NCBI GenBank assembly: GCA_035295745.1
Contig: DATGIL010000071.1
Coordinates: forward strand, 62,001 to 126,000
Direction: 5' to 3'
From: JAIQFL01 sp035295745
GTDB lineage: Bacteria; Acidobacteriota; Terriglobia; Bryobacterales; Bryobacteraceae
Length of the DNA stretch: 64,000 nucleotides
Translations under genes and position numbers: made by a program
In this document: positions 26,285-34,740 of the stretch, piece after piece
Numbering within the stretch: position 1 is the first letter of the stretch
Layout of the letters: every line of letters starts with the position of its first letter
The notes under the pieces: generated by a model
Databases searched by the model: none
Told to the model about the DNA's origin: nothing
The model's input: the letters and a program-made list of their open reading frames with translations, nothing else

Positions 26285-26313
26285 TTGACAGTTACCGTTA
26301 AATCCGATAGGTT
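26285..26313 (+). promoter_or_regulatory. Sigma-70-type promoter of the sugar isomerase gene, with adjacent inverted repeat
   Basis: TTGACA (26285-26290), 17-base spacer, TAGGTT (26308-26313). Directly after it lies the inverted repeat TTGGGGT-TCTC-ACCCCAA (26313-26330), which covers the expected transcription start and could be an operator or a 5' hairpin. AAAGGG then precedes ATG 26345. Confidence 0.6.
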
Positions 26314-26344
26314 TGGGGTTCTCACCCCAAGAAAGGGTCTTTTC

Positions 26345-27394
26345 ATGAATCTTACCCGACGGGATCTCGGAAAACTCGCTCTGGCCGCCCTGCCTGCTAC
26401 CCGCTTGCTGGCCAAAACCAATTCCAACTTTGGCGGCGTCCAAATCGGAATCAACGCCCCTTACAGCTTCCATGGTGCTTACAACAGCGGTGCCGAGTGC
26501 CTCGACGCGATGATTCGTCTGAACCTCAGTTCCGTGGAACTCCGCGCCCAACCCATCGAGCAGTTCATGGGCGCGCGTCCGGATCTGGTCGCGTATCCCG
26601 CGGTGCGTCCAGGTGGAGCGGCGCGGGGCGGCAGCGAAGCTCCAGCATCGCCGCCGGCCAATCAGCCAGGCGCGCCAGCCGAGCCGCCAAAGAAATCAGG
26701 CGGCACTCGTCAGCCCCCTACCCCCGAGCAGATCGCGGCACGAAAAGCGAATGCCGAGGAGCTACGCGCTTGGCGTTTGGCTGCGTCCATGGACAAGGTC
26801 AAAGAGTTTCGCAAGAAGTACGAGGACGCCGGCGTCAAAATCGATATCGTCAAGGTAGACGCGATCGACACCTTCACCGACGAAGAGATCGACTATATGT
26901 TCGGACTGGCCGCCACCGGCGGAGCCCGGGCGATTTCCTGCGAGATCCCGTTAAGCCACACCAAACGGCTCGGCATGTTCGGGGAAAAGCACAAGATGAT
27001 GATCGGCTATCACGGTCATACCGACGTGACCAGTCCCGAGGCGTTCGGCCGTCCGGAAAGCTGGGAGACGGCCATGAGCTATTCGAAATACAACGGCATC
27101 AACCTGGATATCGGCCACTTCATCGCCGGAAACAGCACTTCCCCCATCCCGTTTCTGCAGAAGTATCACGACCGCGTGACCCACATCCACATCAAAGACC
27201 GCAAGCTGCACAACGGCCCGAACGTCCCGTGGGGCATGGGCGACACGCCGATCACCGAAACGCTGAAGCTGATGCAAAAAGAGAAGTATCCGTTCGTCGG
27301 CGTGATCGAATTCGAATACACGGTGCCGCAAGGCTCCGATGCGATGACGGAAATTGCCAAGTGCGTCGCCTACTGCAAGAACGCCTTGGCCTAA
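26345..27394 (+). CDS. Tat-exported sugar phosphate isomerase/epimerase-like TIM-barrel protein
   Basis: 349 residues from ATG 26345. Tat signal NLTRRDLGKLALAALPA. The body is a xylose isomerase-like (AP endonuclease 2) barrel: VQIGINAPYSFHGAYN, LSSVELRAQP, a Pro/Ala/Gly-rich insertion at about 95-135, GARAISCEIPLS, MIGYHGHTDV, GINLDIGHFIAGN, VTHIHIKDRKLH and FVGVIEFEYTVP. The His, Asp and Glu positions typical of metal-dependent isomerases are kept. Acidobacteria encode many such exported proteins, mostly uncharacterised. The last 103 bases plus 15 bases past the stop are repeated 3.6 kb downstream. Confidence 0.82.
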   Translation: MNLTRRDLGKLALAALPATRLLAKTNSNFGGVQIGINAPYSFHGAYNSGAECLDAMIRLNLSSVELRAQPIEQFMGARPDLVAYPAVRPGGAARGGSEAPASPPANQPGAPAEPPKKSGGTRQPPTPEQIAARKANAEELRAWRLAASMDKVKEFRKKYEDAGVKIDIVKVDAIDTFTDEEIDYMFGLAATGGARAISCEIPLSHTKRLGMFGEKHKMMIGYHGHTDVTSPEAFGRPESWETAMSYSKYNGINLDIGHFIAGNSTSPIPFLQKYHDRVTHIHIKDRKLHNGPNVPWGMGDTPITETLKLMQKEKYPFVGVIEFEYTVPQGSDAMTEIAKCVAYCKNALA

Positions 27395-27409
27395 GGAAAC
27401 GCTAGGAGG
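27292..27409. repeat. 118-bp direct repeat, left copy (3' end of the isomerase gene)
   Basis: Identical in length to 30981-31098, with 10 differences by eye (about 91 percent identity). It covers the last 34 codons of the isomerase gene, its TAA and 15 bases beyond. The two copies bracket 3,571 bases of unrelated sequence. Confidence 0.9.
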
Positions 27410-27578
27410 CGCGGGCCGTCCGGTATCCCCTCGCGAACACCAGGCCGGCTCTCCGGAACGAATACCGTCTCATGGACGATCCTGGTCATGCCGAGAAACT
27501 CACTGATCCGATAGCGACCAGCGAGACGGCGGATGTTGGCATCAAGAGAGTAGCACACCGCTACTACACGCCACTTGC

Positions 27579-28691
27579 TCAGACGCGGCGTGAAGGAAAT
27601 AGCAAAAGGCCCGAATCCGCCCCACACCGCAATTGTCCAACAAAACGACTTAAGCACCGCGAACGAACTGGTGCGTTCAAAGGAGCTGCTTTCTGGCCGG
27701 AAGTGCGCGTAACCGGAATCCGCTGCGCACAGTTGGCGCCAACTGCATGCGATTTATCGGAAGTGTCTGATCCGTTGCTACTCGGATTCACGATGATCGT
27801 GACGCTCTGCTGACTACTATAGGTGTTCTTGCCATTGTAGTTTGTGACCTGCTCCGTGAAGGTGAATGTGCCAGGCTGCGTGGGTGTACCTGAAATGAGC
27901 AGAGCACATTGCTCCATGTCCTTCTGGATACAGGGTTTGTTGACCAACTTCTCGGTCAGGCCCGGTGGAAGGCTGCCCTTCAGCTGTACCCACCCGTAAC
28001 CAGGCCGGATCGATACGGCGTTCAAACCTGGCAACGTGTAGCCACCCTCCGCGTTCAGATATTCGCTGTAAAAGGTTCCAACCGCCGCCGGTCTCGGGAT
28101 GGGTGGGGTCCGCCCGCCGCTGTCTGTTATGAAAGGAGGCGTAACCGGCTCCACTTGGCCGACCTTGAATTGAAGTAATGAGTAGGTTTGTCCGTCTGGA
28201 GGAGTCCGATCCATTTGCGCAAAGAAAGGTACTCGGAAGCGACCACCCGCATCACCTTCGAAGCAGGAGTTGACGAGGTACACGAACGGTCCCGGCCTGG
28301 TGACGCTGCCGCCGTCGCAGAAGGTAATATCACGGAAGCCGCGGGCGGCTGCGATACTGCGGACCTCCTTCCTCATATAATATAGGGCCCGATCTGACGA
28401 TGACGGGTCGAAGCCATAATGTCCGTTCGGGTCCGGCCTCGTGATCATGTAGACGAAGAAAAACGTTACCGCAAGCACGATCAATAACAATCCAACTACA
28501 ACGTTCCGCACGCTGCTTCCATGGCCCCTGCGCGTTTGAACCGGTTGGAGCGGCGGCGGCCCGTTGGTTACTCGCGCGACGTTTGGAACTGGATCGCTTG
28601 CCCGAACGAGGGGACTTCCACACTCGCAGCAGTACGAGTTCAGGGCACTCCGGCAGCCACATCGGGCGCAGATGACCGTTGCGTGGTGCAT
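27579..28691 (-). CDS. Zinc-ribbon membrane protein with extracellular Ig-like domain
   Basis: 370 residues. Four cysteines at the start (CARCGC and CCECGSPL) form a zinc-ribbon. A membrane helix follows at about residues 62-85 (VVVGLLLIVLAVTFFFVYMI). The outer part holds a domain with three Cys and then a putative Ig-like module (GYTLPGLNAVSIRPGYGW, LISGTPTQPGTFTFTEQVTN, SVTIIVNP). The last about 70 residues after SSNGSDTS look unlike the rest and may be out-of-frame tail or junction sequence. The function is unknown. It is downstream of another zinc-ribbon membrane protein in the same orientation, inside the repeat-bracketed segment. Confidence 0.7.
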   Translation of the reverse strand: MHHATVICARCGCRSALNSYCCECGSPLVRASDPVPNVARVTNGPPPLQPVQTRRGHGSSVRNVVVGLLLIVLAVTFFFVYMITRPDPNGHYGFDPSSSDRALYYMRKEVRSIAAARGFRDITFCDGGSVTRPGPFVYLVNSCFEGDAGGRFRVPFFAQMDRTPPDGQTYSLLQFKVGQVEPVTPPFITDSGGRTPPIPRPAAVGTFYSEYLNAEGGYTLPGLNAVSIRPGYGWVQLKGSLPPGLTEKLVNKPCIQKDMEQCALLISGTPTQPGTFTFTEQVTNYNGKNTYSSQQSVTIIVNPSSNGSDTSDKSHAVGANCAQRIPVTRTSGQKAAPLNAPVRSRCLSRFVGQLRCGADSGLLLFPSRRV

Positions 28692-28816
28692 TGTGCTTTG
28701 TTTTGATTACCGCCTCGATTGGATGGGCTCATCACGCAAAGGGATATTCCTAGAGGCAAGTCCAGAACCAAAAAGTTCGGGAACGCCAGACGTCCCAAAG
28801 CCGATCACTGGATCTA

Positions 28817-29371
28817 TCACGTCGCTAGTCCTTCCTGTCTGAGATACGTGTAGCCCTGGAAGGTGCAGTACGCGAAGAACAGGATTGACGGGACGAAGGC
28901 GGTGAAGATGGAGATCGCGAATACGATCCAGTTGACGATCCCGAAACCCCACCCCCGCTTGTCGCCGATGACCAAGTTGCCCAAGCCGCTCCAAAGAATG
29001 TTCAGGACGATCAGAACGGCCATTCGGCCTTCGAAACCATTTCCAGTCTGGCCTACTCTAATTGCGTAAGGGTCGCGTCGGCCGAAGGTGCCGCCGACGG
29101 GAAGTTGCCGGCATCCGCAGTAAGGACATATTTCGGCCCTCAGATGCAAGGCCCTGCCACAATCTATACAGAACTTGCCAGCTTGGTCGGCGGGGTGGGA
29201 TGGTTCCGACGCACCGCACATGGCGGCGGCTGCGGTCCCCACTGACGGCGAGTCGGGCCGTTCGGGGTTGGACTGAGAGATGGAGGAATCAAGTTCATGG
29301 ATGCGGGTTCCGCATCCGCCACAGTATTGGGTTGACACCGCCACTACATGACCGCAATTAGTACAGAACAT
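28817..29371 (-). CDS. Double zinc-ribbon membrane protein
   Basis: 184 residues from ATG 29371 (MFCTNCGHVVAVSTQYCGGC); an earlier ATG at 29428 adds 19 residues without family character. There are two CxxC-x(n)-CxxC ribbons, residues 3-20 (CTNC and CGGC) and about 69-86 (CIDC and CPYC). Two or three hydrophobic helices follow (MAVLIVLNILWSGLGNLVIG, then IVNWIVFAISIFTAFVPSIL and FFAYCTFQGYTYL). The GLGNLVIGDKRGWGFGIVNW stretch recalls the TM2 domain but is not a clear match. It may act with the next zinc-ribbon gene 125 bases downstream. I do not recognise a function. Confidence 0.7.
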   Translation of the reverse strand: MFCTNCGHVVAVSTQYCGGCGTRIHELDSSISQSNPERPDSPSVGTAAAAMCGASEPSHPADQAGKFCIDCGRALHLRAEICPYCGCRQLPVGGTFGRRDPYAIRVGQTGNGFEGRMAVLIVLNILWSGLGNLVIGDKRGWGFGIVNWIVFAISIFTAFVPSILFFAYCTFQGYTYLRQEGLAT

Positions 29372-29872
29372 TCGCTGATGAGGTTCACCCGGATGCAGAT
29401 ATCCCAATGGAACCAACTTTTCGGGCACCTACAGATTATAGCATTTTATTTAATAGTAAAAGGTCTTAAATACGTTAATCTTGGACTAACTGACAAGAAG
29501 GAAGAACTCGTCGCGCTCAATCGAGAAGAAAAGCCTGCACTACATCGAAGTCATCCCGTTCGACGACGCCCTTGATGAGGGGAATGAAGCAGATTATGAG
29601 GCGAGGAGTGTGAGGAAGACGGAGACGACTGAGTCGCCCACATTACAGCCCGGTCTCCCCACTGATACCCGGCAGGCGTGTTGTGCAGCTCGACCTTCCA
29701 TTAGCCGTTCATGCAATGGTTGTGACAATCCGCGCAAGGGCGACGCAAGGCGTCCCAGGTTTAGTGTAGTCAACTCTGCAAATAGGGCGGATCCTGGCGT
29801 CTGCACTCCTGCAGGAGCGAATTCGTCTTATCCAACCTCCAGCAGAAAGCCGCGGGCGGGCTTGCCGGTAGC
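29372..29872. other. Gene-poor, locally AT-rich stretch inside the repeat-bracketed segment
   Basis: About 29430-29500 is visibly AT-rich (for example TTTTATTTAATAGTAAAAGG), unlike the surrounding GC-rich DNA. Open stretches exist on both strands (for instance plus-strand 29610-29894) but show no start with a ribosome site, no known motif and biased composition. I see no gene I can support. The region lies upstream of the zinc-ribbon pair and next to the end of the AddA-like remnant. Confidence 0.5.
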
Positions 29873-30980
29873 TCACTGCAACGCCAATGCATAGAGTCGG
29901 AGCTGGCGCTTGTAGCGGTCTCGATCGGCGGAGTCGGTCTTGTAGTCGATGGCTGTCCAGGATGCGCCATCGGTCCAGGCGAGATCAACACGGCCTTCGA
30001 TGATGGAGTCGTCTTGCAGCCTGACGATCACTGGCATCTCGCGAAAGATGTCTCTGCCCGGCGACGGCGCCTCCAGGATGCTTTAGCACAACACGGGCAA
30101 TCTCTTCGGCTGCGCGGATCTCATCCGGGGTTGCGTTCCACCGGCACCCTTGCGCGGCGGCCCCACCGCCCGATTGCAGCACGGCGTGAACGAGCTTGGC
30201 AAACCGGCCGCCGTGCGAAGTCGAATGGAAGTCGATCTCGACGACTTTCGCCGGGATTGCGGCGGCTTCCGGGACCAGGGCGGCTTCGCTGGTGTACCGT
30301 GAATGTGGCGTGCTCCCGGATTCGATCGCCTGGGATCGCGAAGTTCGCCAGGCGGCATATCGGGCGAGACCATCCTCGATCTGAGCGCGCGTGCCGTCTA
30401 GCAGGTGTTCGCGCTCGGCGCCGTGCGATGGCGGATCATCTAACTCGAGCGCCATTGGGTCAAACCAAAGAACCTTAAGGCCCCCGTCTTCGGCCGATGT
30501 ACTCCCGGGTGGATCTGCTCCTCTTGGGGCTGCGCCGGAGCATTCAGAACCGTCTCGTCGCCGGACGCCATCTCCGGTCTGTGGCGGCGGTCTTTGGAAG
30601 GGTACAAAGCGTCATATAGAGGCTGCGGCCACCCGTCCTGGAATTCGGTGTCACCCGGTGCGCAGACGACCAGCGGGTACTGCGCGCGGGTTGCGGACAC
30701 ATAGGCTACGCGGGCGGCTTCGTCGAGATCCGCCTGTTCTTTGAAGCGCAGAATGGTGGCGTCGTCAATTCCGAATAATGGGCCGTGCAGTACGGCATAG
30801 ACGCCTAAACTCGTCATCGGGCCACTTGATCGCGCAGAGTGCGGTGCGAATGGCCGCGGTCTCTTCGCGCTCGTGCAGTCCCTTCGAGCCGACCAGGACG
30901 TGGTCGATCTTACGTGCTTCCAGACTGCGAACTTACTCCTGGGTAAGGTCCTTGTAATTGTTCATGAAACGGCGGAATAG
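29873..30980 (-). pseudogene. AddA/UvrD-like helicase-nuclease remnant
   Basis: Three frames on the minus strand join into the C-terminal third of an AddA-type helicase-exonuclease. From the right: LFRRFMNNYKDLTQE, an in-frame TAA where homologues have Tyr, then RSLEARKIDHVLVGSKGLHE and CAIKWPDDE. A frame change near 30815 leads into YAVLHGPLFGIDDATILRFK and AARVAYVSATRAQYPLVVCA (helicase motif VI region), apparently with an internal deletion. A further change near 30480 gives VLWFDPMALELDD. Another near 30060 gives the PD-(D/E)XK nuclease: GRVDLAWTDGASWTAIDYKT with DRDRYKRQLRLYALALQ and a TGA at 29873. The helicase core is missing; the remnant stops exactly at the 118-bp repeat. Confidence 0.8.
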
Positions 30981-31098
30981 GTTCGTCGCCGTGATCGAAT
31001 TCGAATACACGGTGCCGGAAGGCTCCGATTTGATTACGGAAGTAGCGAAGTGCGTGGCCTACTGCAAGAACGCCTTGGTCTAAGGAAACGCTAGGAGG
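30981..31098. repeat. 118-bp direct repeat, right copy
   Basis: Matches 27292-27409 base for base in length with 10 substitutions. Read in the isomerase frame it still gives IEFEYTVPEGSDLITEVAKC and a stop, and several changes are conservative or silent (Q to E, M to I, I to V), so it may come from a paralogue rather than a recent copy. Its last 8 bases (CTAGGAGG) supply the stop codon and last codons of the PEP-CTERM gene. Confidence 0.9.
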
Positions 31099-31804
31099 TC
31101 CGGCGTCGCCTGGACGCCAACACGAGGCCAGCCAACCCCGTCCCCAACAATAGCAACGATGCGGGCTCCGGGACGCTGCTTCCGAGCGCCGCTACTTCCG
31201 CTGCGGTCAAAGCGCCATCGTAGATGCTGATATGCGTCGCCACGCCACTCGAGGCTTCCCGTCCGCCAGTGACATTATCGTCCTCGAAGAATCGAATAAT
31301 CCCGCTGGGACCTGTAAACGTGGCGTCGTTCGTGCTGTCCGTAAAACTGATTTGCGGGGTTCCGTTCACATACCCGACTACCAGCCCCGTGGCCAGATCT
31401 CGGGTAAGGACCACCTGTGCTGGGGTACCGGCTGTGAAGGCGCCATTGGGGCCAAAGCTGAAATTGAAATAATTGAGGTCTGTGTTCAGATTGTACAGAC
31501 CATCGTCCGACGCCTGATTTTTGAAATCGAGGATCTTTCGATACCCGCTCAAAGTGTCAAAACTAAAATCCATGACGATCGAATAATCCCCGACATTCGA
31601 CAACACGGAACTCACGTTCAATCCCTGGTCCGCCCCGAAGGTGTACCCGGCGGCCGAAATCGTGCCGCCATCGCTGACCAGGGGGGTGCTGCCAATCAGG
31701 TCGTTCAGGGAATTGGTGAGGTCATAATCGTGGGTAAGCGTCGCGCCCCACACCGACGCCAGTGGCGCGGCCAGCACGAGTAAAAAAAGCGATTTAGTTT
31801 TCAA
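31091..31804 (-). CDS. PEP-CTERM protein with LamG/concanavalin-like domain
   Basis: 237 residues from TTG 31804, which follows GGAGG by 6 bases. Signal peptide KSLFLLVLAAPLASVWGA; central domain resembles LamG (GDYSIVMDFSFDTLSGYRKI, VVGYVNGTPQISFTD, THISIYDGALTAAEVAAL). The C-terminus is a textbook PEP-CTERM sorting signal: VPEPASLLLLGTGLAG, a hydrophobic helix and an Arg-rich tail. Such proteins are thought to be processed by an exosortase (EpsH-type), not seen here, and anchored or released at the surface in exopolysaccharide-forming bacteria. The stop codon lies in the right copy of the 118-bp repeat. Confidence 0.9.
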   Translation of the reverse strand: MKTKSLFLLVLAAPLASVWGATLTHDYDLTNSLNDLIGSTPLVSDGGTISAAGYTFGADQGLNVSSVLSNVGDYSIVMDFSFDTLSGYRKILDFKNQASDDGLYNLNTDLNYFNFSFGPNGAFTAGTPAQVVLTRDLATGLVVGYVNGTPQISFTDSTNDATFTGPSGIIRFFEDDNVTGGREASSGVATHISIYDGALTAAEVAALGSSVPEPASLLLLGTGLAGLVLASRRRRTS

Positions 31805-31986
31805 TGCAGTCCTCCGAATTTAACTCTTTTTACGGCTTTCGTTTTGCCAGCCTATCATCGGCGATGGTGTGAAGACAATGCTTCACCTGGGCCATCGGGA
31901 TTTGCTTGTGGGTTTGACCACAAAAACCCCTGGAGCGGCGCTGTTAAAGCCGTCCAGCCGAACAGGATCGATTTGAACCGGGTATG

Positions 31987-32012
31987 AAAACTCACGGCGC
32001 GAGTATCGCCGT
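31987..32012 (-). terminator. Probable intrinsic terminator of ssb
   Basis: On the minus strand ACGGCG-ATACTCG-CGCCGT (31994-32012) forms a 6-bp stem right after the ssb stop, followed by GAGTTTT. The T-run is short, so efficiency is uncertain. Confidence 0.5.
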
Positions 32013-32495
32013 CTAGAACGGAACGTCGTCGTCGGTGATGCCCTGATTGAAATCTTCAGCGGGGGGAGGCGCCTGCACCGGCTGCGGACCGCGTGCCGAC
32101 CGAGGCATCGAGACGGGGCGTTCGTAATCGCCCGGAGGACCGCCGGGGGCATCGCCGCCACGCCCGCCGCTGGTTAGGATCAGTTCGTCGCATACCACTT
32201 CTGTGGTGTAGCGTTTCTGGCCGTCCTTGTCGTCCCAGCTTCGCGTCTGGAGGCGCCCTTCGATGTATACCTGCTTGCCCTTGGTCAGGTAGTTCGAAAC
32301 GTTTTCGGAGCGCCACAACACGCACCGGTGCCATTCCGTCTCTTCTTTCCACTCGCCCGACTGCTGGTCTTTCCAGCGGCGCGAGGTCGCAAGCGTGAAA
32401 TTCGTTACCGCCACACCGGAAGGCGTAAATTTGGTCTCGGCGTCCTTGCCGAGATGACCAAGCAAAATGACTTTATTGACGCTTCGGGATGCCAT
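32013..32495 (-). CDS. ssb: Single-stranded DNA-binding protein
   Basis: 160 residues from ATG 32495 (MASRSVNKVILLGHLGKDAE). The OB fold spans about 1-108, with FTLATSRRW, EWHRCVLW, LTKGKQVYIEGRLQTRSW and YTTEVVCDEL. A Gly/Pro-rich linker follows and the C-terminal acidic tip is DDDVPF, the binding site for repair and replication partners. It coats single-stranded DNA during replication and repair. A longer upstream reading adds a non-conserved leader and overlaps the TPR gene. Confidence 0.96.
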   Translation of the reverse strand: MASRSVNKVILLGHLGKDAETKFTPSGVAVTNFTLATSRRWKDQQSGEWKEETEWHRCVLWRSENVSNYLTKGKQVYIEGRLQTRSWDDKDGQKRYTTEVVCDELILTSGGRGGDAPGGPPGDYERPVSMPRSARGPQPVQAPPPAEDFNQGITDDDVPF

Positions 32496-32554
32496 CTCAT
32501 CCTGAACTGTAACACACCCGGCGGCCCGGATTCGCCGTTTTTTCGCCGTCCAGG

Positions 32555-33802
32555 CTAAGGCAAGTTCAGAGAGGGCGAAGTGCCACGGCACGACGCCATC
32601 GCGCTCCTCGCCTCATCCGCGGGGAAGAACGGCGAAACCGCCGGGAGAGAGCGCTCCAGGTACTGTCGAGAGGCCGCGCACGATCCGTTCGTTACGGCCG
32701 CGAGATGCCGCCAGGCAGTCGCATCCGCCCGTAGGCCCGCCGAAATCTCGAAATTCAACGCGCTCGAGAACTCGTCCTCCGCATGGTTGTAGTCCTTGCG
32801 CCGGTAGTACAGAATCCCGCGATACAGGTGCGCCTCTCCGGAGGCCAAGTCCTTCGCATTCGCGAACGCCACGCGGCTCGCCATGTTGTAATCCGCCATC
32901 GCGGCATCCATCTGGCGGCCTATCTCCTCCGCGCGCGCTCGCATGAAAAGGGCACGCGAATCCGCCGGATTCCCTTTCACCGCAGTGTTCAGCGTAGCGA
33001 TCGCCGCCTTCACATTCCCCGCCAAGAGCTGCGCGCCGCCCAAGTCCGCCAGCTCGGCAGAAATGTCCGCACGTGGCGCCAGCCGCGCAATCAACCCCGC
33101 CGGCTCCATTTTTTGTGCGTCGATGGCCTGCTGGTACAGGCTGGCCGCCTCCTGATAGCGGTGTGCCTGAAATGCTTTACGTCCGGCCACCCATTCCGGC
33201 CAGCCCGTACCACTCGCCCCGGAGAAATCCTTTGATGCCTCGTCCAGAAATTCATGCCGCAACGCAATCCAGCCCAGCCACTCGCGGCTAACCGCAATCA
33301 CGTCTCGACAGAAGCTCTCCGCCATCATGCCGGCCGGGCAAACCGGATCCTGCGAATACACCTCCAGCAGAGCCTTCGCCTGGTCGAGGTCCGCTTCCTG
33401 GTAACCCGCGTGGAGAGGCGCGAGTGTCGCCAGCAAATAAACAGCCGAGGGAAGCGCCTCGGCCGGCTTATTCTTGTCGTGACGGGCGGGCAAAAAGGTT
33501 TCGATGGCTTTGTCGAACTCCGCTCCCGCTTCCTTAAACTCGTCGGCGTTGTGAGTTATCGTCGCTCCAGCGAGGGTGCAATAGCCCTTCCGATAGTGAA
33601 TCGTCGCGAGATCCTCAGGAGGCGTCAGCGGCAGCAATGCTGCCTGCGTCTGCGCGCAAGCCAGGGTGTCGCGGAGGTCTGGACTAGCGGCTAGCGTGAC
33701 GCGGTCGAACTCCGTCTGGGCCTTCAAGGTGAGGGCCAAACGCTGCTCATCGGCAGCGAACAGACGGAACGCACAGACAGCCAACAGTACCCAGCGATAC
33801 AT
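32555..33802 (-). CDS. Secreted TPR protein
   Basis: 415 residues from ATG 33802 (MYRWVLLAVCAFRLFAA), which gives a proper signal peptide; the earlier ATG at 33943 would bury it. Weak TPR-like helical pairs run through the protein, clearest at WVAGRKAFQAHRYQEAASLYQQAI, SRALFMRARAEEIGRQMDAAM and HLYRGILYYRRKDYNHAEDEF (each shown in part). Four or more Cys in the mature part (CAQTQ, CTLAG, CPAGMMAESFCRD) suggest disulfides. The role is unknown; TPR proteins in the periplasm usually hold protein complexes. It is divergent from the SGNH hydrolase. Confidence 0.72.
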   Translation of the reverse strand: MYRWVLLAVCAFRLFAADEQRLALTLKAQTEFDRVTLAASPDLRDTLACAQTQAALLPLTPPEDLATIHYRKGYCTLAGATITHNADEFKEAGAEFDKAIETFLPARHDKNKPAEALPSAVYLLATLAPLHAGYQEADLDQAKALLEVYSQDPVCPAGMMAESFCRDVIAVSREWLGWIALRHEFLDEASKDFSGASGTGWPEWVAGRKAFQAHRYQEAASLYQQAIDAQKMEPAGLIARLAPRADISAELADLGGAQLLAGNVKAAIATLNTAVKGNPADSRALFMRARAEEIGRQMDAAMADYNMASRVAFANAKDLASGEAHLYRGILYYRRKDYNHAEDEFSSALNFEISAGLRADATAWRHLAAVTNGSCAASRQYLERSLPAVSPFFPADEARSAMASCRGTSPSLNLP

Positions 33803-33929
33803 CACCTTGATTATCGCAGTCCGCAAACCAATGTGCGAATCAATACCGTCAAAGAACGAGCGCGCTGAAAATAAATGTCTTAAGATTCCCCGCAACATCT
33901 CATGTGTACTTTTTTCATCGCTGTCTTGG

Positions 33930-33952
33930 GGGTACTGTTCCAAATAGTACCC
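33930..33952. promoter_or_regulatory. Inverted repeat in the divergent promoter region (possible operator)
   Basis: GGGTACT-(9 bases)-AGTACCC, a perfect 7-bp palindrome, with a further AGTACTACCC at about 33964-33973. It lies between the divergent TPR and SGNH hydrolase genes, about 60 bases from the hydrolase start and 130 from the TPR start. Binding by a dimeric repressor is inference. Confidence 0.4.
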
Positions 33953-34010
33953 GGTGGTGCGGCAGTACTACCCAGCCGGGCATCGCCCCCGCCCAGCCAT
34001 AATAGGGAAC

Positions 34011-34733
34011 ATGCGACCTTTACTCGCGCTGACCATGATCGTTACTGCGGCAGCGCAGACAACGCCTGTCCCTCAGCCGAGCCGCTCGCTCAACGACATC
34101 GCCGCTCTCAGCCGCTACGCCGCCGAGAACGTCAAACTCACGCCTCCCGCCGCCGGCGAATCGCGCGTCGTCTTCATGGGCGACTCCATCACCGACTTCT
34201 GGGGCCGCCGCTACGGCAAGTTCTTCCCAGGCAAACCTTACATCAATCGAGGGATCAGTGGACAGGTAACTCCCCAGATGCTGCTCCGCTTTCGTCAGGA
34301 CGTGATTGCTCTCCAGCCGAAAGTCGTCGTCATTCTCGCCGGCACTAACGATATCGGAGGCAGCCTGGGCCCGATCGCAGGCGATGCCACTCGTGCCAAC
34401 CTCATGTCGATGGTGGACCTGGCACGCGCCAATCACATCGCCGTGGTGCTGGCATCCATGACGCCCGTGTGCGACTACTTGAGTCCCCAGACCGCCAAAC
34501 GGCCCATGGAGAAGCTCAAGGAGTTGAACGACTGGATCAAAGATTATGCCGCGGGCAACCAGATTGTTTATCTCGACTACTGGTCCGCGATGCTCGACGA
34601 CCAAGGCGTGCTCCGCAAGGAGTTGACGTGGGACGGCCTGCACCCCAACGACGCCGGTTATGAAGTGATGGGACCGCTGGCAGAGAAGGCCATCGCAGCC
34701 GCGCTCCAACCCGGCTCTTCACATCGTCAATAA
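34011..34733 (+). CDS. Secreted SGNH/GDSL hydrolase
   Basis: 240 residues from ATG 34011 (MRPLLALTMIVTAAAQ), with a signal peptide. The four SGNH blocks are all present: block I FMGDSI (S59), block II GISG (G84), block III GTND (N113) and block V DGLHPN (D208, H211). These enzymes are esterases or deacetylases acting on lipids, acyl groups or carbohydrate esters. The substrate is not readable. It ends 7 bases before the methyltransferase gene. Confidence 0.9.
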   Translation: MRPLLALTMIVTAAAQTTPVPQPSRSLNDIAALSRYAAENVKLTPPAAGESRVVFMGDSITDFWGRRYGKFFPGKPYINRGISGQVTPQMLLRFRQDVIALQPKVVVILAGTNDIGGSLGPIAGDATRANLMSMVDLARANHIAVVLASMTPVCDYLSPQTAKRPMEKLKELNDWIKDYAAGNQIVYLDYWSAMLDDQGVLRKELTWDGLHPNDAGYEVMGPLAEKAIAAALQPGSSHRQ

Positions 34734-34740
34734 TGGATAG

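Noticed and set aside
27391..27657. 88-codon minus-strand open frame at the left border of the bracketed segment
   Set aside because: It resembles no known protein, crosses the end of the zinc-ribbon gene and the repeat, and has no clear ribosome site.
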